From NCBI GenBank assembly GCA_008694505.1, contig VZDJ01007754.1, forward strand, positions 47,919,148-47,983,147: a stretch of DNA of 64,000 nucleotides, in the 5' to 3' direction. Below, one piece after another: positions 39,132 to 47,424 of this stretch (the stretch's first letter is position 1; each line of letters starts with the position of its first letter). The position numbers were made by a program, and so were the translations under genes. This DNA is from Cyanoderma ruficeps. Taxonomy: Eukaryota; Chordata; Aves; Passeriformes; Timaliidae. Below the pieces are notes generated by a model. That model saw nothing but the letters and a program-made list of their open reading frames with translations. It made no database searches and had not been told where the DNA came from.

Positions 39132-42100
39132 ATGCACCAAGACCTTTCCCAGTGGGAAGATGATAGTGATGAGGAGCTTTCCCAGTGGGAAGAGGTAACA
39201 GTGAGAGAGAGGCAAGTAGTGACAGTCCAAGAAATTTCCCATCTGGGAGTCAGGAGGAGCAGAGAGCTGTACCAACACCAGGTACGTGTACATGTTCGAG
39301 AGGTTTCAGATTACAGCGATGAGACACACGAAGACATCTATGACTGGGAAGAAACCATCAAAGTCCGGGAGCTGTATGAGTGGGAAGAACACGGTGAGAT
39401 ATACCAAGAGGTGCATGAGTGGGAAGGATGTGTCACAACCCAAGGAATATTCCAATGGGAAATAGATGTGAGTGGGCAGCAGGAGCTGGAATGGAGAGAA
39501 GCTGAGAGATCCCATGAGCTGTCCTTACAAAGAGATGTAAGTGTCCCAGAGGATTCCCAATGGGATGATATCCGAGAGCTGGACCAGACACAAGGTGAGA
39601 GCTACCGAAACCTCTCACCATGGGAGCAAGGTGTGCACTCTCACATCTGTCAATGGGACAGTGATGAACAGGTGGCCCAGAGAGAAGGTGATAGATATGA
39701 AGCACTCTCACCATGGGAAGATGTCCACTCTCACATCTCTGAATGGGATGAGGTCCAAGAGCTGTCCCAGAGGGAAGATGAGAGGGATGAAGAACTCTCA
39801 CCATGCGAAGATGTGCACTCCCACATCTCTCAGTGGGACAATATCCAAGAGCCGTCCCAGAGGGAAGGTGAGAGATACGAAGAACTCTCACCATGGGAAC
39901 AAAGCATGACCTCCCACATCTCCCTATGGAAAGACAGAAGAGAAGCAGAAATGTCCCGGGTGGCAGACAGCAGTGAAAAGGATCGGTCACAAGCACCAGA
40001 CACCAGAGCCCAGGAGCTTCCCCTATGGGCAGATAGGAATGAACAAAGACTGGCCACATGGCAGGAGCATATGAGAAGAAAGGAGGTGTCCCAACGGAAA
40101 ACTGACATCAGCTCCATGACCTGGGGCACATCCTTGCAACAAGTGAGGGACAAGGAGGCCGAGCCTTGTCCAACAATGAGGCTCAGATTTCCCAGCCATA
40201 AGGAACAGAAGGAGGCAGCAGAGGCAGTGCCTGCCCTGCCCAGCCCCTCTCCTGCCCCAGGCAGACTCAGAGAGGCCGAGCCAGCAGCTGCTGCACTGGC
40301 CAGAGCTGATGAGGAGGAAGAGCTGCTCAAGCCTCTCACTCCAGAGGAGGTAAAGACAGCAGCTCCTTCTGTCTCCAGTGAGGAGCTACCATCAACAGAG
40401 AGCCCACCCATTGTCTCCTTAGACACCCCAACCAGAACCCAGGCTTCACCATGCCAGGAAGAGAATATCACTGAGGAGCTGCTGATCGAGGGAGAGATGG
40501 AGGCCTACAATGTGAGGCAGAAGCTGGAGGAAGAGTATGATGTCCAAGAACAGATGGCTGTAGAAGAAACACAGCCCAGATCTCCCAGCCCTGTGGGTGT
40601 GGAGGAGGCATCAGAGGCAGCACCTGCCCTGCCCAGCCCCTCTCCTGCCCCAGGCAGACTCAGAGAGGCTGAGCTGGCAGCTGCTGCCTCATGCAGAGCT
40701 GATGAAGAAGAGGTCCCTGAGCCTGTCACTCTGGAGGAGGTAAAGGCAGCAGTTCCTTCTATCTCCAGTGAGGAGCTGCCATCACCAAGGACACAGAGCC
40801 CACCCTGTGTCTCCTCTGACACCCCAATCTCCAGGCAGGCTTCACCATATCAGGATCAGAACATCACTGAGGAGTTCCCCATCGAGGGAGAGATGGAGGT
40901 CTACAAACCGAGGCAGAAGATGAAGGAAGAGTATGACGTCCAAGAACAGATGGCTGTAGACGAAACACAGCCCAGCTCTCCCAGCCCCATTGGCACAGAG
41001 GTGGCAGAAGAGGCAGTGCCTGCCCTGCCCAGCCCCTCTCCTGCCCCAGGCAGTCCCACAGAGGCCGAGCTGGCAGCTGCTGTCCCATCCAGAGCTGACA
41101 AGGTAGAAGAACTGCTTGAGCCATTCTCTCTGGCGGAGGTAAAGGCAGCAGCTCCTTCTCTCTCCAGTGAGGAGCTGCCATCACCAGGGACACAGAGCCC
41201 AACCAGTGTTTCCATCGACACTCTGACCAGCTCCCAGGCTTCACCATTCCAGGATCAGAACATCACTAAGGAATTCTTGATCGAGGGACTGCTGGAGGTC
41301 TGCAAACCGGGTCAGAAGCTGGAGGAAGAGGATGACATGCAAGAACAGATGGCTGTAGAAAAAACACAGTCCAGGTCTCCCAGCCCAGTTGGCACAGAGG
41401 TGGCAGAAGAGGCAGCACCTGCCCTGCCCATCCCATCACCTGCCCCATACAGTCCCACAGAGGCTGAGCTGGCAGCTGCTGTCTCATGCAGAGCTGTTGA
41501 GGAGGAAGAGCTGCCTGAGCCTCTCGCTCTGGAGGAGGTAAAGGAAGCAGCTCCTTCTGTCTCCAGCGAGGAGCTGCCATCACCAGGGACACAGACCCCA
41601 CCCAGTGTCTCCTTCGACACCCCAATCTCCAGGCAGGCTTCACCATTCCAGGATTCAAACATCAGTGAGGAGTTCCTGACTGAGAGAGAGATGGAGGTCT
41701 ACAAACTGAGGCAGAAGCTGGAGGAAGAGTATGACATCCAAGAACAGATGGCTGAAGAAGAAACACAGCCCAGATCTCCCAGCCCCATTGGCACAGAGGT
41801 GGCAGAAGAGGCAGTGCCTACCCTGCCCAGCCCCTCTCCTGCCCCAGGCAGTCCCACAGAGGCCGAGCTGGCAGCTGCTGCCCCATCCAGAGCTGACAAG
41901 ACGGAAGAACTGCTTGAGCCATTCTCTCTGGCGGAGGTAAAGGCAGCAGCTCCTACTCTCTCCAGTGAGGAGCTGCCATCACCAGGGACACAGAGCCCAA
42001 CCAGTGTTTCCATCGACACTCTGACCAGCTCCCAGGCTTCACCATTCCAGGATCAGAACATCACCGAGGAGTTCCTGATCGAGGGAGAGATGGAGGTCTA

Positions 42101-45100
42101 CAAACCGAGGCAGAAGCTAGAGGAAAAGTATGGCGTCCAAGAAGAAACACAGTCCAGGTCTCCCAGCCCTGTGGGCATGGAGGAGGCAGCAGAGGCAGCA
42201 CTTGCTGTTCCCAGCCCCTCTTTGGCCCCAGGCAGTCCCACAGAGGCCGAGCTGTCAGCTGCTCTCCCGACCAGAGTTTATGAGGAGGAGGAGGAGCTGC
42301 CTGAGCCTCTCGCTCCGGAGGAGGTAAAGGAAGCAGCTCCTTCTCTCTCCAGTGAGGAACTGCCATCACCAGGGACACAGAGCCCAACCAGTGTCTCCTT
42401 TGACACCCTAATCTTCAGGCAGGCTTCATCATTCCAGGATTCAAACATCAGTGAGGAGTTCCTGACTGAGGGAGAGATGGAGGTCTACAAACTGAGGCAG
42501 AAGCTGGAGGAAGAGTATGACGTCCAAGAACAGATGGCTGTAGAAGAAGCACAGCCCAGATCTCCCAGCCCCATTGGTGCAGAGGTGGCAGCGGAGGCAG
42601 AGCCTGCCCTGCCCAGCCCCTCTCCTGCCCCAGGCAGTCCCACAGAGGCCGAGGTGGCAGCTGCTGCCCCGGACAGAGCTGGTGAGGAGGAGGAGGAAGA
42701 GCTGCCTGAGCCTCTTGCTCCAGAGAAGGTAAAGGCAGGAGGTCCTTCTGTCTCCAGTGAGGAGCTGCCATCACTGGGGACACAGAACCCACCCAGTGTC
42801 TCCTTGAAGACCTCGACCAGCAGCCAGGCTTCACTGTACTGCGACCCAAACATCACCAGGGAGATTCTCTTCCTGATCCTGGGAATGGGAGCGTTCTACA
42901 AACTGAGGCAGAAGGCAGGAGAAGAGTATGACTTCCAACAATGGATGCCTATAGATAAAACACAGCTCACATTTCCCAGCCCTGTGGGCTTGGAGGAGAC
43001 AGCAGAGGCAGAGCCTGCCCTGCCCAGCACCTCTCCTTCCCCAAGCAGTCTCACAGAGGCTGAGCCATCAGCTGCTTCCCCGGCCAGATCTTATGAGGAG
43101 GAAGAGCTGCCTGAGCCTCTCGCTCCAGAGGAGGTAAAGGCAGCAGCTCCTACTCTCTCCAGTGAGGAGCTGCCATCACCAGGGTCACAGAGCCCACCCT
43201 GTGTCCCCCCCGACACCTCAACCAGCAGCCAGGCTTTACCATGCCAGGTCATGGACATCATCGATGAGATCCTGATCGAGGGACTGCTGGAGGTCTGCAA
43301 ACTGACACAGAGGCAGGAGGAGGATTATCATGTCCAAGAACAGATGGCTGCAGAAGAAACACAGCCCAGATCTCCCATCCCTGTGGATGTGGAGGACGCA
43401 GCAGAAGTAGTGTCTGCCCTGCCCAGCCCCTCTGTGGCCCCAGGCAGTCTCACAGAGGCCGAGCTGGCATCTGCTGCGTTGGCCAGAGCTGAGGAGGAGG
43501 AAGAGATGCTCAAGCCTCTCACTCCATATGAGACAAAGGCAGCAGCTCCTTTTGTCTCCAGTGAGGAGCTGCCATCACCAGGGACACAAAGTCCACCCAG
43601 TGTCCCCTTTGACACCCCGATCTCCAGTATCCAGGCTTTACCATATGATGATCAGAACATCACCGAGGAGACCCTGGTCCTGGCACTGATGGAGTTGTAC
43701 AGACTGAGAGAGAAGCTGGAGGAAGAGTACGACCTCCAACAATGGATGGCTGCAGAAGAAACACACCCCAGATCTCCCAGCCCTTTGGGCACAGAGGTGG
43801 CAGCAGAGGCAGCACCTGCCCTGCCCAGCCCCTCTCCTGCCCCAGGCAGTCTCACAGAGGCTGAGCTGGCAGCTGCTGCCCCATCCAGATCTGGTGAGCA
43901 GGAAGAGCTGCCTGAGCCACTCACTCCAGAGGAGATAAAGGCAGCAGGTCCTTCTCTCTCCAGTGAGGAGCTGCCATCACCAGGGACACAGAGCTTGCCC
44001 ATTGTCCCATCCGACATTCCAATCTCTAGGCAGGCATCACCCTGCCAGGATGTGGACATCATGGAGGAGTTCCTGTTTGTGACCATGGGACTCATGGGCC
44101 TGTCCAGATCTAGGCAGACACCAGAGGAAGAATATGATGTCCAACAATGGATGCAATGGATGGCTGCAGAAGAAACGCAGCCCAGATCTCCCAGCCCTTT
44201 GGGTGTTGAGGAGGCAGCAGAAGCAGCACCTGCCCTGCCCAGCCCCTCTCCTGCCCCAGGCAGTCTCACAGGGGCCGAGCCAGCAGCTGCCACCTGGGCC
44301 AGAGCTGATGAGGAGGAGGAAGAGCTGCCTGAGCTTGCTCTGGAGGAGGTAAAGGCAGCAGCTTCTTTTGTCTCCAGTGAGGAGCTGCCATCACCAGGGA
44401 CACAGAGCCCAACCAGTGTCTCCTTTTACACTGCAACCAGCTCCATGGCTTCACCATTCCAGGATCAGAACATCACCGAGGAGTTCCTGATCGAGGAAGA
44501 GATGGAGGTCTACAAAGTGAGGCAGAAGCTGGAGGAAGAGGATGATGTCCAAGAACAGATGGCTGTAGAAGAAACACAGCCCAGACCTCCCAGCCCTGTG
44601 GGCATGGAGGAGGCAGCAGAGGCAGCACCTGCCGTGCCCAGCCCCTCTCCTGCCCCAGGCAGCCTCAGAGAGGCTGAACTGGCAGCTGCTGCCCTGTCCA
44701 GAGCTGGTGAGGAGGAGGAGGAGCTGCCTGAGCCTCTCACTCCAGAGGAGATAAAGGCAGCAGGTCCTCCTGTCTCCAATGAGGAGCTGCCATCACCAGG
44801 GACACAGAGCTTGCCCATTGTCCCGTCCGACATCCCAATCTCCAGGCAGTCATCACCATGTCAGGATGTGGACATCATGGAGGAGTTCCTCTATGTGACC
44901 CTGGGACTGGTGGGCCTGTCCAGATCTAGGCAGACACCAGAGGAAGAATACGATGTCCAACAATGGATGGCTGCAGAAGAAACACAGCCCAGATCTCCCA
45001 GCCCTTTGGGTGTTGAGGAGGCAGCAGAAGCATCATCTGCCCTGCCCAGCCCTTCTCCTACCCCAGGCAGTCTCACAGGGGCCGAGCCAGCAGCTGCTAC

Positions 45101-45992
45101 CCGGGCCAGAGCTGATGAGGAGGAGGAAGAGCTGCCTGAGCTTGCTCTGGATGAGGTAAAGACAGCAACTTCTTTTGTCTCCAGTGAGGAGCTGCCATCA
45201 CCAGGGACACAGAGCCCAACCAGTGTCTCCTTCTACACCGCAACCAGCTCCATGGCTTCACCATTCCAGGATCAGAACATCACCGAGGAGTTCCTGATCG
45301 AGAGAGAGATGGAGGCCTACAAAGTGAGGCAGAACCTGGAGGAGGAGCATGGCGTCCAAGAACAGATGGCTGAAGAAGAAACACAGCCCAGCTCTCCCAG
45401 CCATGTGGGCGTGGAGAAGGCAGGAGAGGCAGAGCCTGCCGTGCCCAGCCCCTCTCCTGCCCCAGGCAGCCTCAGAGAGGCTGAGCTGGCAGTGGCTGCC
45501 TCCTGGGCCAGATCTTATGAGGAGGAAGAGCTGCCTGAGCCTCTCGCTCCAGAGGAGATAAAGGCAGCAGGTCCTCCTGTCTCCAGTGAGGAGCTGCCAT
45601 CACCAGGGACACAGAGCTTGCCCATTGTTCCCTCCAACATCCCAATCTCCAGCCAGGCTTCACCATGCCAGGATGCGGACATCGTCGAGGAGTTCCTGTT
45701 TGTGACCTTGGGACTGGTGGGGCTGTCCAGGCCTAGGCAGACACCAGAGGAAGAATATGATGTCCAACAATGGATGGCTGCAGAAGAAATGCAGCCCAGC
45801 TCTACCAACCCTGTGGGCTTGGAGGAGGCAGAAGAGGCAGTGCCTGCCCTGCTCAGCCCCTCTCCTGCCCCAGGCAGTCTCACAGAGGCTGAGCTGTCAG
45901 CTGCTGCCCTGTTCAGAGCTGACAAGGGGGAAGAGATGCCTGAGCCTCCTCTTTCCAGAGGAGGTACAGCCAGCAGCTCCTCTCGTCAGTGA
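39132..45992 (+). CDS. Unrecognised 2,286-aa acidic repeat protein nested in a DSCAM intron
   Basis: An uninterrupted frame starts at the first in-frame ATG (MHQDLSQWEDD, A at -3). The in-frame stop upstream is at 38994. Residues 1-145 are rich in Trp-Glu motifs (SQWEE, YDWEE, YEWEE). Residues 155-270 hold four SPWE..VHSHIS.WD repeats. From about residue 360, 14 copies of a 129-138 residue unit follow. Each unit has a Ser/Pro part (LPSPSPAPGS), an Ala/Glu part, the marker SSEELPSPGTQSP, and a helix-like part (YKLRQKLEEEYDVQEQM). There are no cysteine-rich or catalytic signatures and no signal peptide. All unit lengths differ by multiples of three bases while the units have diverged, which argues for a translated frame. 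The frame ends in a +1 shift near 45950. I do not recognise the family; the sequence looks intrinsically disordered and scaffold-like. A chance open minisatellite is the alternative. Confidence 0.65.
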   Translation: MHQDLSQWEDDSDEELSQWEEVTVRERQVVTVQEISHLGVRRSRELYQHQVRVHVREVSDYSDETHEDIYDWEETIKVRELYEWEEHGEIYQEVHEWEGCVTTQGIFQWEIDVSGQQELEWREAERSHELSLQRDVSVPEDSQWDDIRELDQTQGESYRNLSPWEQGVHSHICQWDSDEQVAQREGDRYEALSPWEDVHSHISEWDEVQELSQREDERDEELSPCEDVHSHISQWDNIQEPSQREGERYEELSPWEQSMTSHISLWKDRREAEMSRVADSSEKDRSQAPDTRAQELPLWADRNEQRLATWQEHMRRKEVSQRKTDISSMTWGTSLQQVRDKEAEPCPTMRLRFPSHKEQKEAAEAVPALPSPSPAPGRLREAEPAAAALARADEEEELLKPLTPEEVKTAAPSVSSEELPSTESPPIVSLDTPTRTQASPCQEENITEELLIEGEMEAYNVRQKLEEEYDVQEQMAVEETQPRSPSPVGVEEASEAAPALPSPSPAPGRLREAELAAAASCRADEEEVPEPVTLEEVKAAVPSISSEELPSPRTQSPPCVSSDTPISRQASPYQDQNITEEFPIEGEMEVYKPRQKMKEEYDVQEQMAVDETQPSSPSPIGTEVAEEAVPALPSPSPAPGSPTEAELAAAVPSRADKVEELLEPFSLAEVKAAAPSLSSEELPSPGTQSPTSVSIDTLTSSQASPFQDQNITKEFLIEGLLEVCKPGQKLEEEDDMQEQMAVEKTQSRSPSPVGTEVAEEAAPALPIPSPAPYSPTEAELAAAVSCRAVEEEELPEPLALEEVKEAAPSVSSEELPSPGTQTPPSVSFDTPISRQASPFQDSNISEEFLTEREMEVYKLRQKLEEEYDIQEQMAEEETQPRSPSPIGTEVAEEAVPTLPSPSPAPGSPTEAELAAAAPSRADKTEELLEPFSLAEVKAAAPTLSSEELPSPGTQSPTSVSIDTLTSSQASPFQDQNITEEFLIEGEMEVYKPRQKLEEKYGVQEETQSRSPSPVGMEEAAEAALAVPSPSLAPGSPTEAELSAALPTRVYEEEEELPEPLAPEEVKEAAPSLSSEELPSPGTQSPTSVSFDTLIFRQASSFQDSNISEEFLTEGEMEVYKLRQKLEEEYDVQEQMAVEEAQPRSPSPIGAEVAAEAEPALPSPSPAPGSPTEAEVAAAAPDRAGEEEEEELPEPLAPEKVKAGGPSVSSEELPSLGTQNPPSVSLKTSTSSQASLYCDPNITREILFLILGMGAFYKLRQKAGEEYDFQQWMPIDKTQLTFPSPVGLEETAEAEPALPSTSPSPSSLTEAEPSAASPARSYEEEELPEPLAPEEVKAAAPTLSSEELPSPGSQSPPCVPPDTSTSSQALPCQVMDIIDEILIEGLLEVCKLTQRQEEDYHVQEQMAAEETQPRSPIPVDVEDAAEVVSALPSPSVAPGSLTEAELASAALARAEEEEEMLKPLTPYETKAAAPFVSSEELPSPGTQSPPSVPFDTPISSIQALPYDDQNITEETLVLALMELYRLREKLEEEYDLQQWMAAEETHPRSPSPLGTEVAAEAAPALPSPSPAPGSLTEAELAAAAPSRSGEQEELPEPLTPEEIKAAGPSLSSEELPSPGTQSLPIVPSDIPISRQASPCQDVDIMEEFLFVTMGLMGLSRSRQTPEEEYDVQQWMQWMAAEETQPRSPSPLGVEEAAEAAPALPSPSPAPGSLTGAEPAAATWARADEEEEELPELALEEVKAAASFVSSEELPSPGTQSPTSVSFYTATSSMASPFQDQNITEEFLIEEEMEVYKVRQKLEEEDDVQEQMAVEETQPRPPSPVGMEEAAEAAPAVPSPSPAPGSLREAELAAAALSRAGEEEEELPEPLTPEEIKAAGPPVSNEELPSPGTQSLPIVPSDIPISRQSSPCQDVDIMEEFLYVTLGLVGLSRSRQTPEEEYDVQQWMAAEETQPRSPSPLGVEEAAEASSALPSPSPTPGSLTGAEPAAATRARADEEEEELPELALDEVKTATSFVSSEELPSPGTQSPTSVSFYTATSSMASPFQDQNITEEFLIEREMEAYKVRQNLEEEHGVQEQMAEEETQPSSPSHVGVEKAGEAEPAVPSPSPAPGSLREAELAVAASWARSYEEEELPEPLAPEEIKAAGPPVSSEELPSPGTQSLPIVPSNIPISSQASPCQDADIVEEFLFVTLGLVGLSRPRQTPEEEYDVQQWMAAEEMQPSSTNPVGLEEAEEAVPALLSPSPAPGSLTEAELSAAALFRADKGEEMPEPPLSRGGTASSSSRQ
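39606..39935 (+). repeat. Four coding repeats of 30-31 codons (SPWE/VHSHIS/QWD)
   Basis: Units are anchored at the SPW(C)E codons at 39615, 39708, 39798 and 39888, spaced 93, 90 and 90 bp. The consensus is LSPWEDVHSHISQWD followed by a QEPSQREGER-type linker. The last copy is altered (SMTSHISLWKD). It sits inside the long frame before the main array. Confidence 0.9.
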
Positions 45993-46800
45993 GAAGCTGC
46001 CATCACCAGGGACACAGAGCCCACCCAGTGTCCCTTTCAACACCTTGACCAACAGCCAGGCTTCACCATGCCAGGACACAAACATCCCCAAGGAGATTCT
46101 GATCCTGATCCTGATTTTGTACAACATCTGGCGAAACTGGAAGCACCGTAGGACCTCTAACAATTAATGGCTGTAGAAGAAACTTTGCCCTGCTTTTCCA
46201 GCCCTGTGGGTGTGGAGGTGGCAGCAGAGGCAGCACCTGCCCTGCCCCTGGCAGTTCCACGGAGGCCGAGCTGGCAGCTGCTGCCCCAGCCAGAGCTGGT
46301 GAGAAGGAAGAGCTGCCTTAGCCTCTCCTTCCAGGGGAGGGAAAGGCAGCAGCTCCTTCTCTCTCCACTGTGGAGCTGCCATCACCAGGGACACAGAGCT
46401 CCCCCACTGTCCCCTCTGACACCCCAATCTGCAGCTAGTCTTCACTGTGCCAGATGTTCTGTGATCAGAACATCACTGAGGAGTTCCTGATTGAGGGATT
46501 GATGGACTTCCTTGTCATGAGGCAGAAGCTGGATGAGTATGCCCTTCAACAACAGATGGCTGTAGAATGAGCACAGCTTAACTCTCCCAGCCCCGTGGGC
46601 ACTGAGGTGGCAGCGGAGGCAGCCTGTCCCCTGCCCAGTGGCTCTCCTGCCCCGCTGAGTCCCATGTACCAGAACATCACCAGGGAGGTCCTGAGTCATG
46701 TGCTACAGAAAATCCAGGCACTGAAGCATCAGCTGAAAGACATCTATGGTCTTCAACAGATGTTGGTTGTAGAAGTAGAATCAGTAATCACAGCCAAAAG
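40205..46800 (+). repeat. About 400-bp tandem repeat array, 14 intact plus at least 2 decayed copies
   Basis: Anchoring on the (GTC)TCCAGTGAGGAG word, copies lie at 40371, 40761, 41160, 41559, 41958, 42345, 42750, 43155, 43554, 43956, 44370, 44772, 45177 and 45579. The spacings are 390, 399, 399, 399, 387, 405, 405, 399, 402, 414, 402, 405 and 402 bp, all multiples of three. Later anchors near 45985 and 46364 break this rule (about 403 and 379 bp). A final partial unit without the SSEELP segment runs to about 46800. Each unit encodes the acidic protein repeat of the long frame. Confidence 0.95.
45944..46800 (+). pseudogene. Decayed 3' copies of the coding repeat after a +1 frameshift
   Basis: Near 45944-45955 an extra base in CCTCCTCTTTCCAGAGGAGG throws the main frame out, and it stops at 45990-45992. 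The repeat protein continues in the next frame (VSEKLPSPGTQSPPS, then ILILILILYNIWRNWK) to a stop at 46165. It then resumes in other frames (MAVEETLPCFSSPVG from 46167; NITREVLSHVLQKI around 46670) with further shifts and stops. These are degenerate units no longer under frame constraint, or an assembly error splits a longer protein. Confidence 0.7.
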
Positions 46801-46964
46801 GGAAGAGGGCTCCGTGCCTGCCCTGCTCAGCACCCCCAGCCCCTGGTCTGCCCAGCTGGGAGCCCAGGTCCTCTGTGGGCAGCTGGCTGCCCCCAGGAAA
46901 TGTCTCTCCCTCTTCAGGCAGGTGCTGTGTGCACTGCAGGGGCCGTTCCAGTGTCCCTGCCTGA

Positions 46965-47216
46965 GGCCACAGCCAAAAGAGTAAAACAGATGAGGAAGAA
47001 GAGGAAAAAGAAGACAAAGACAAACAAGATGAAGGACATGACAAAGAAGATGAAGATGAAGATGACGAAGATGAAGAAGATCAAGAGGGAGATGAAGACA
47101 AAGAAGACAATGAAGATGAAGATGATGACGAAGACAAAGAATACAATGATGATAAAGAAGATGAAGATGGCTGCCTGAGTTTTGAAACAAATTTAAGAAA
47201 GGACTCTCCGCATTGA
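46965..47216 (+). CDS. Possible Asp/Glu-rich C-terminal exon, first acidic tail
   Basis: After a TGA at 46962 a frame without ATG opens: SQKSKTDEEEEKEDKDKQ and onwards, mostly D, E and K, closing with CLSFETNLRKDSPH and a stop at 47214. AG acceptor-like sites (GGCCACAG at 46965-46972, TTCCAG at 46946-46951) stand close to its start. The non-repetitive end and the strongly acidic reading suggest a C-terminal exon. It could equally be a (GAN)n simple repeat read in its most acidic phase. Confidence 0.35.
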   Translation, partial: GHSQKSKTDEEEEEKEDKDKQDEGHDKEDEDEDDEDEEDQEGDEDKEDNEDEDDDEDKEYNDDKEDEDGCLSFETNLRKDSPH

Positions 47217-47424
47217 AGAGTCTCCTCTGAAGGGTTTCAACAATCCCCCTCCACAAACAGAAAATGAATATCAATAGAGAGGAGTGAAAAAAACCCAAAA
47301 CCAACAGTTAATTAACAACAGAATACTCACAGAACTCTCCACCCTGCCCCATGAAGACACAAAAACAAAGACCTAAAAATTCCTGGACAATGGGGCAAAC
47401 GATGAAGAAATCCCCCTTCCTGAC

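Noticed and set aside
40505..45925. Many minus-strand open frames of 100-213 codons, Ser-rich, across the repeat array
   Set aside because: They repeat with the same 400-bp period as the plus-strand frame and are interrupted in every unit. They are antisense shadows of GAG/GAA-rich codons.
39132..45992. The long frame as an alternative exon of DSCAM
   Set aside because: It would insert a roughly 2,300-residue disordered block inside FN3-1. No phase-compatible splice pair joining it to both neighbours was evident, and it ends in a stop codon.
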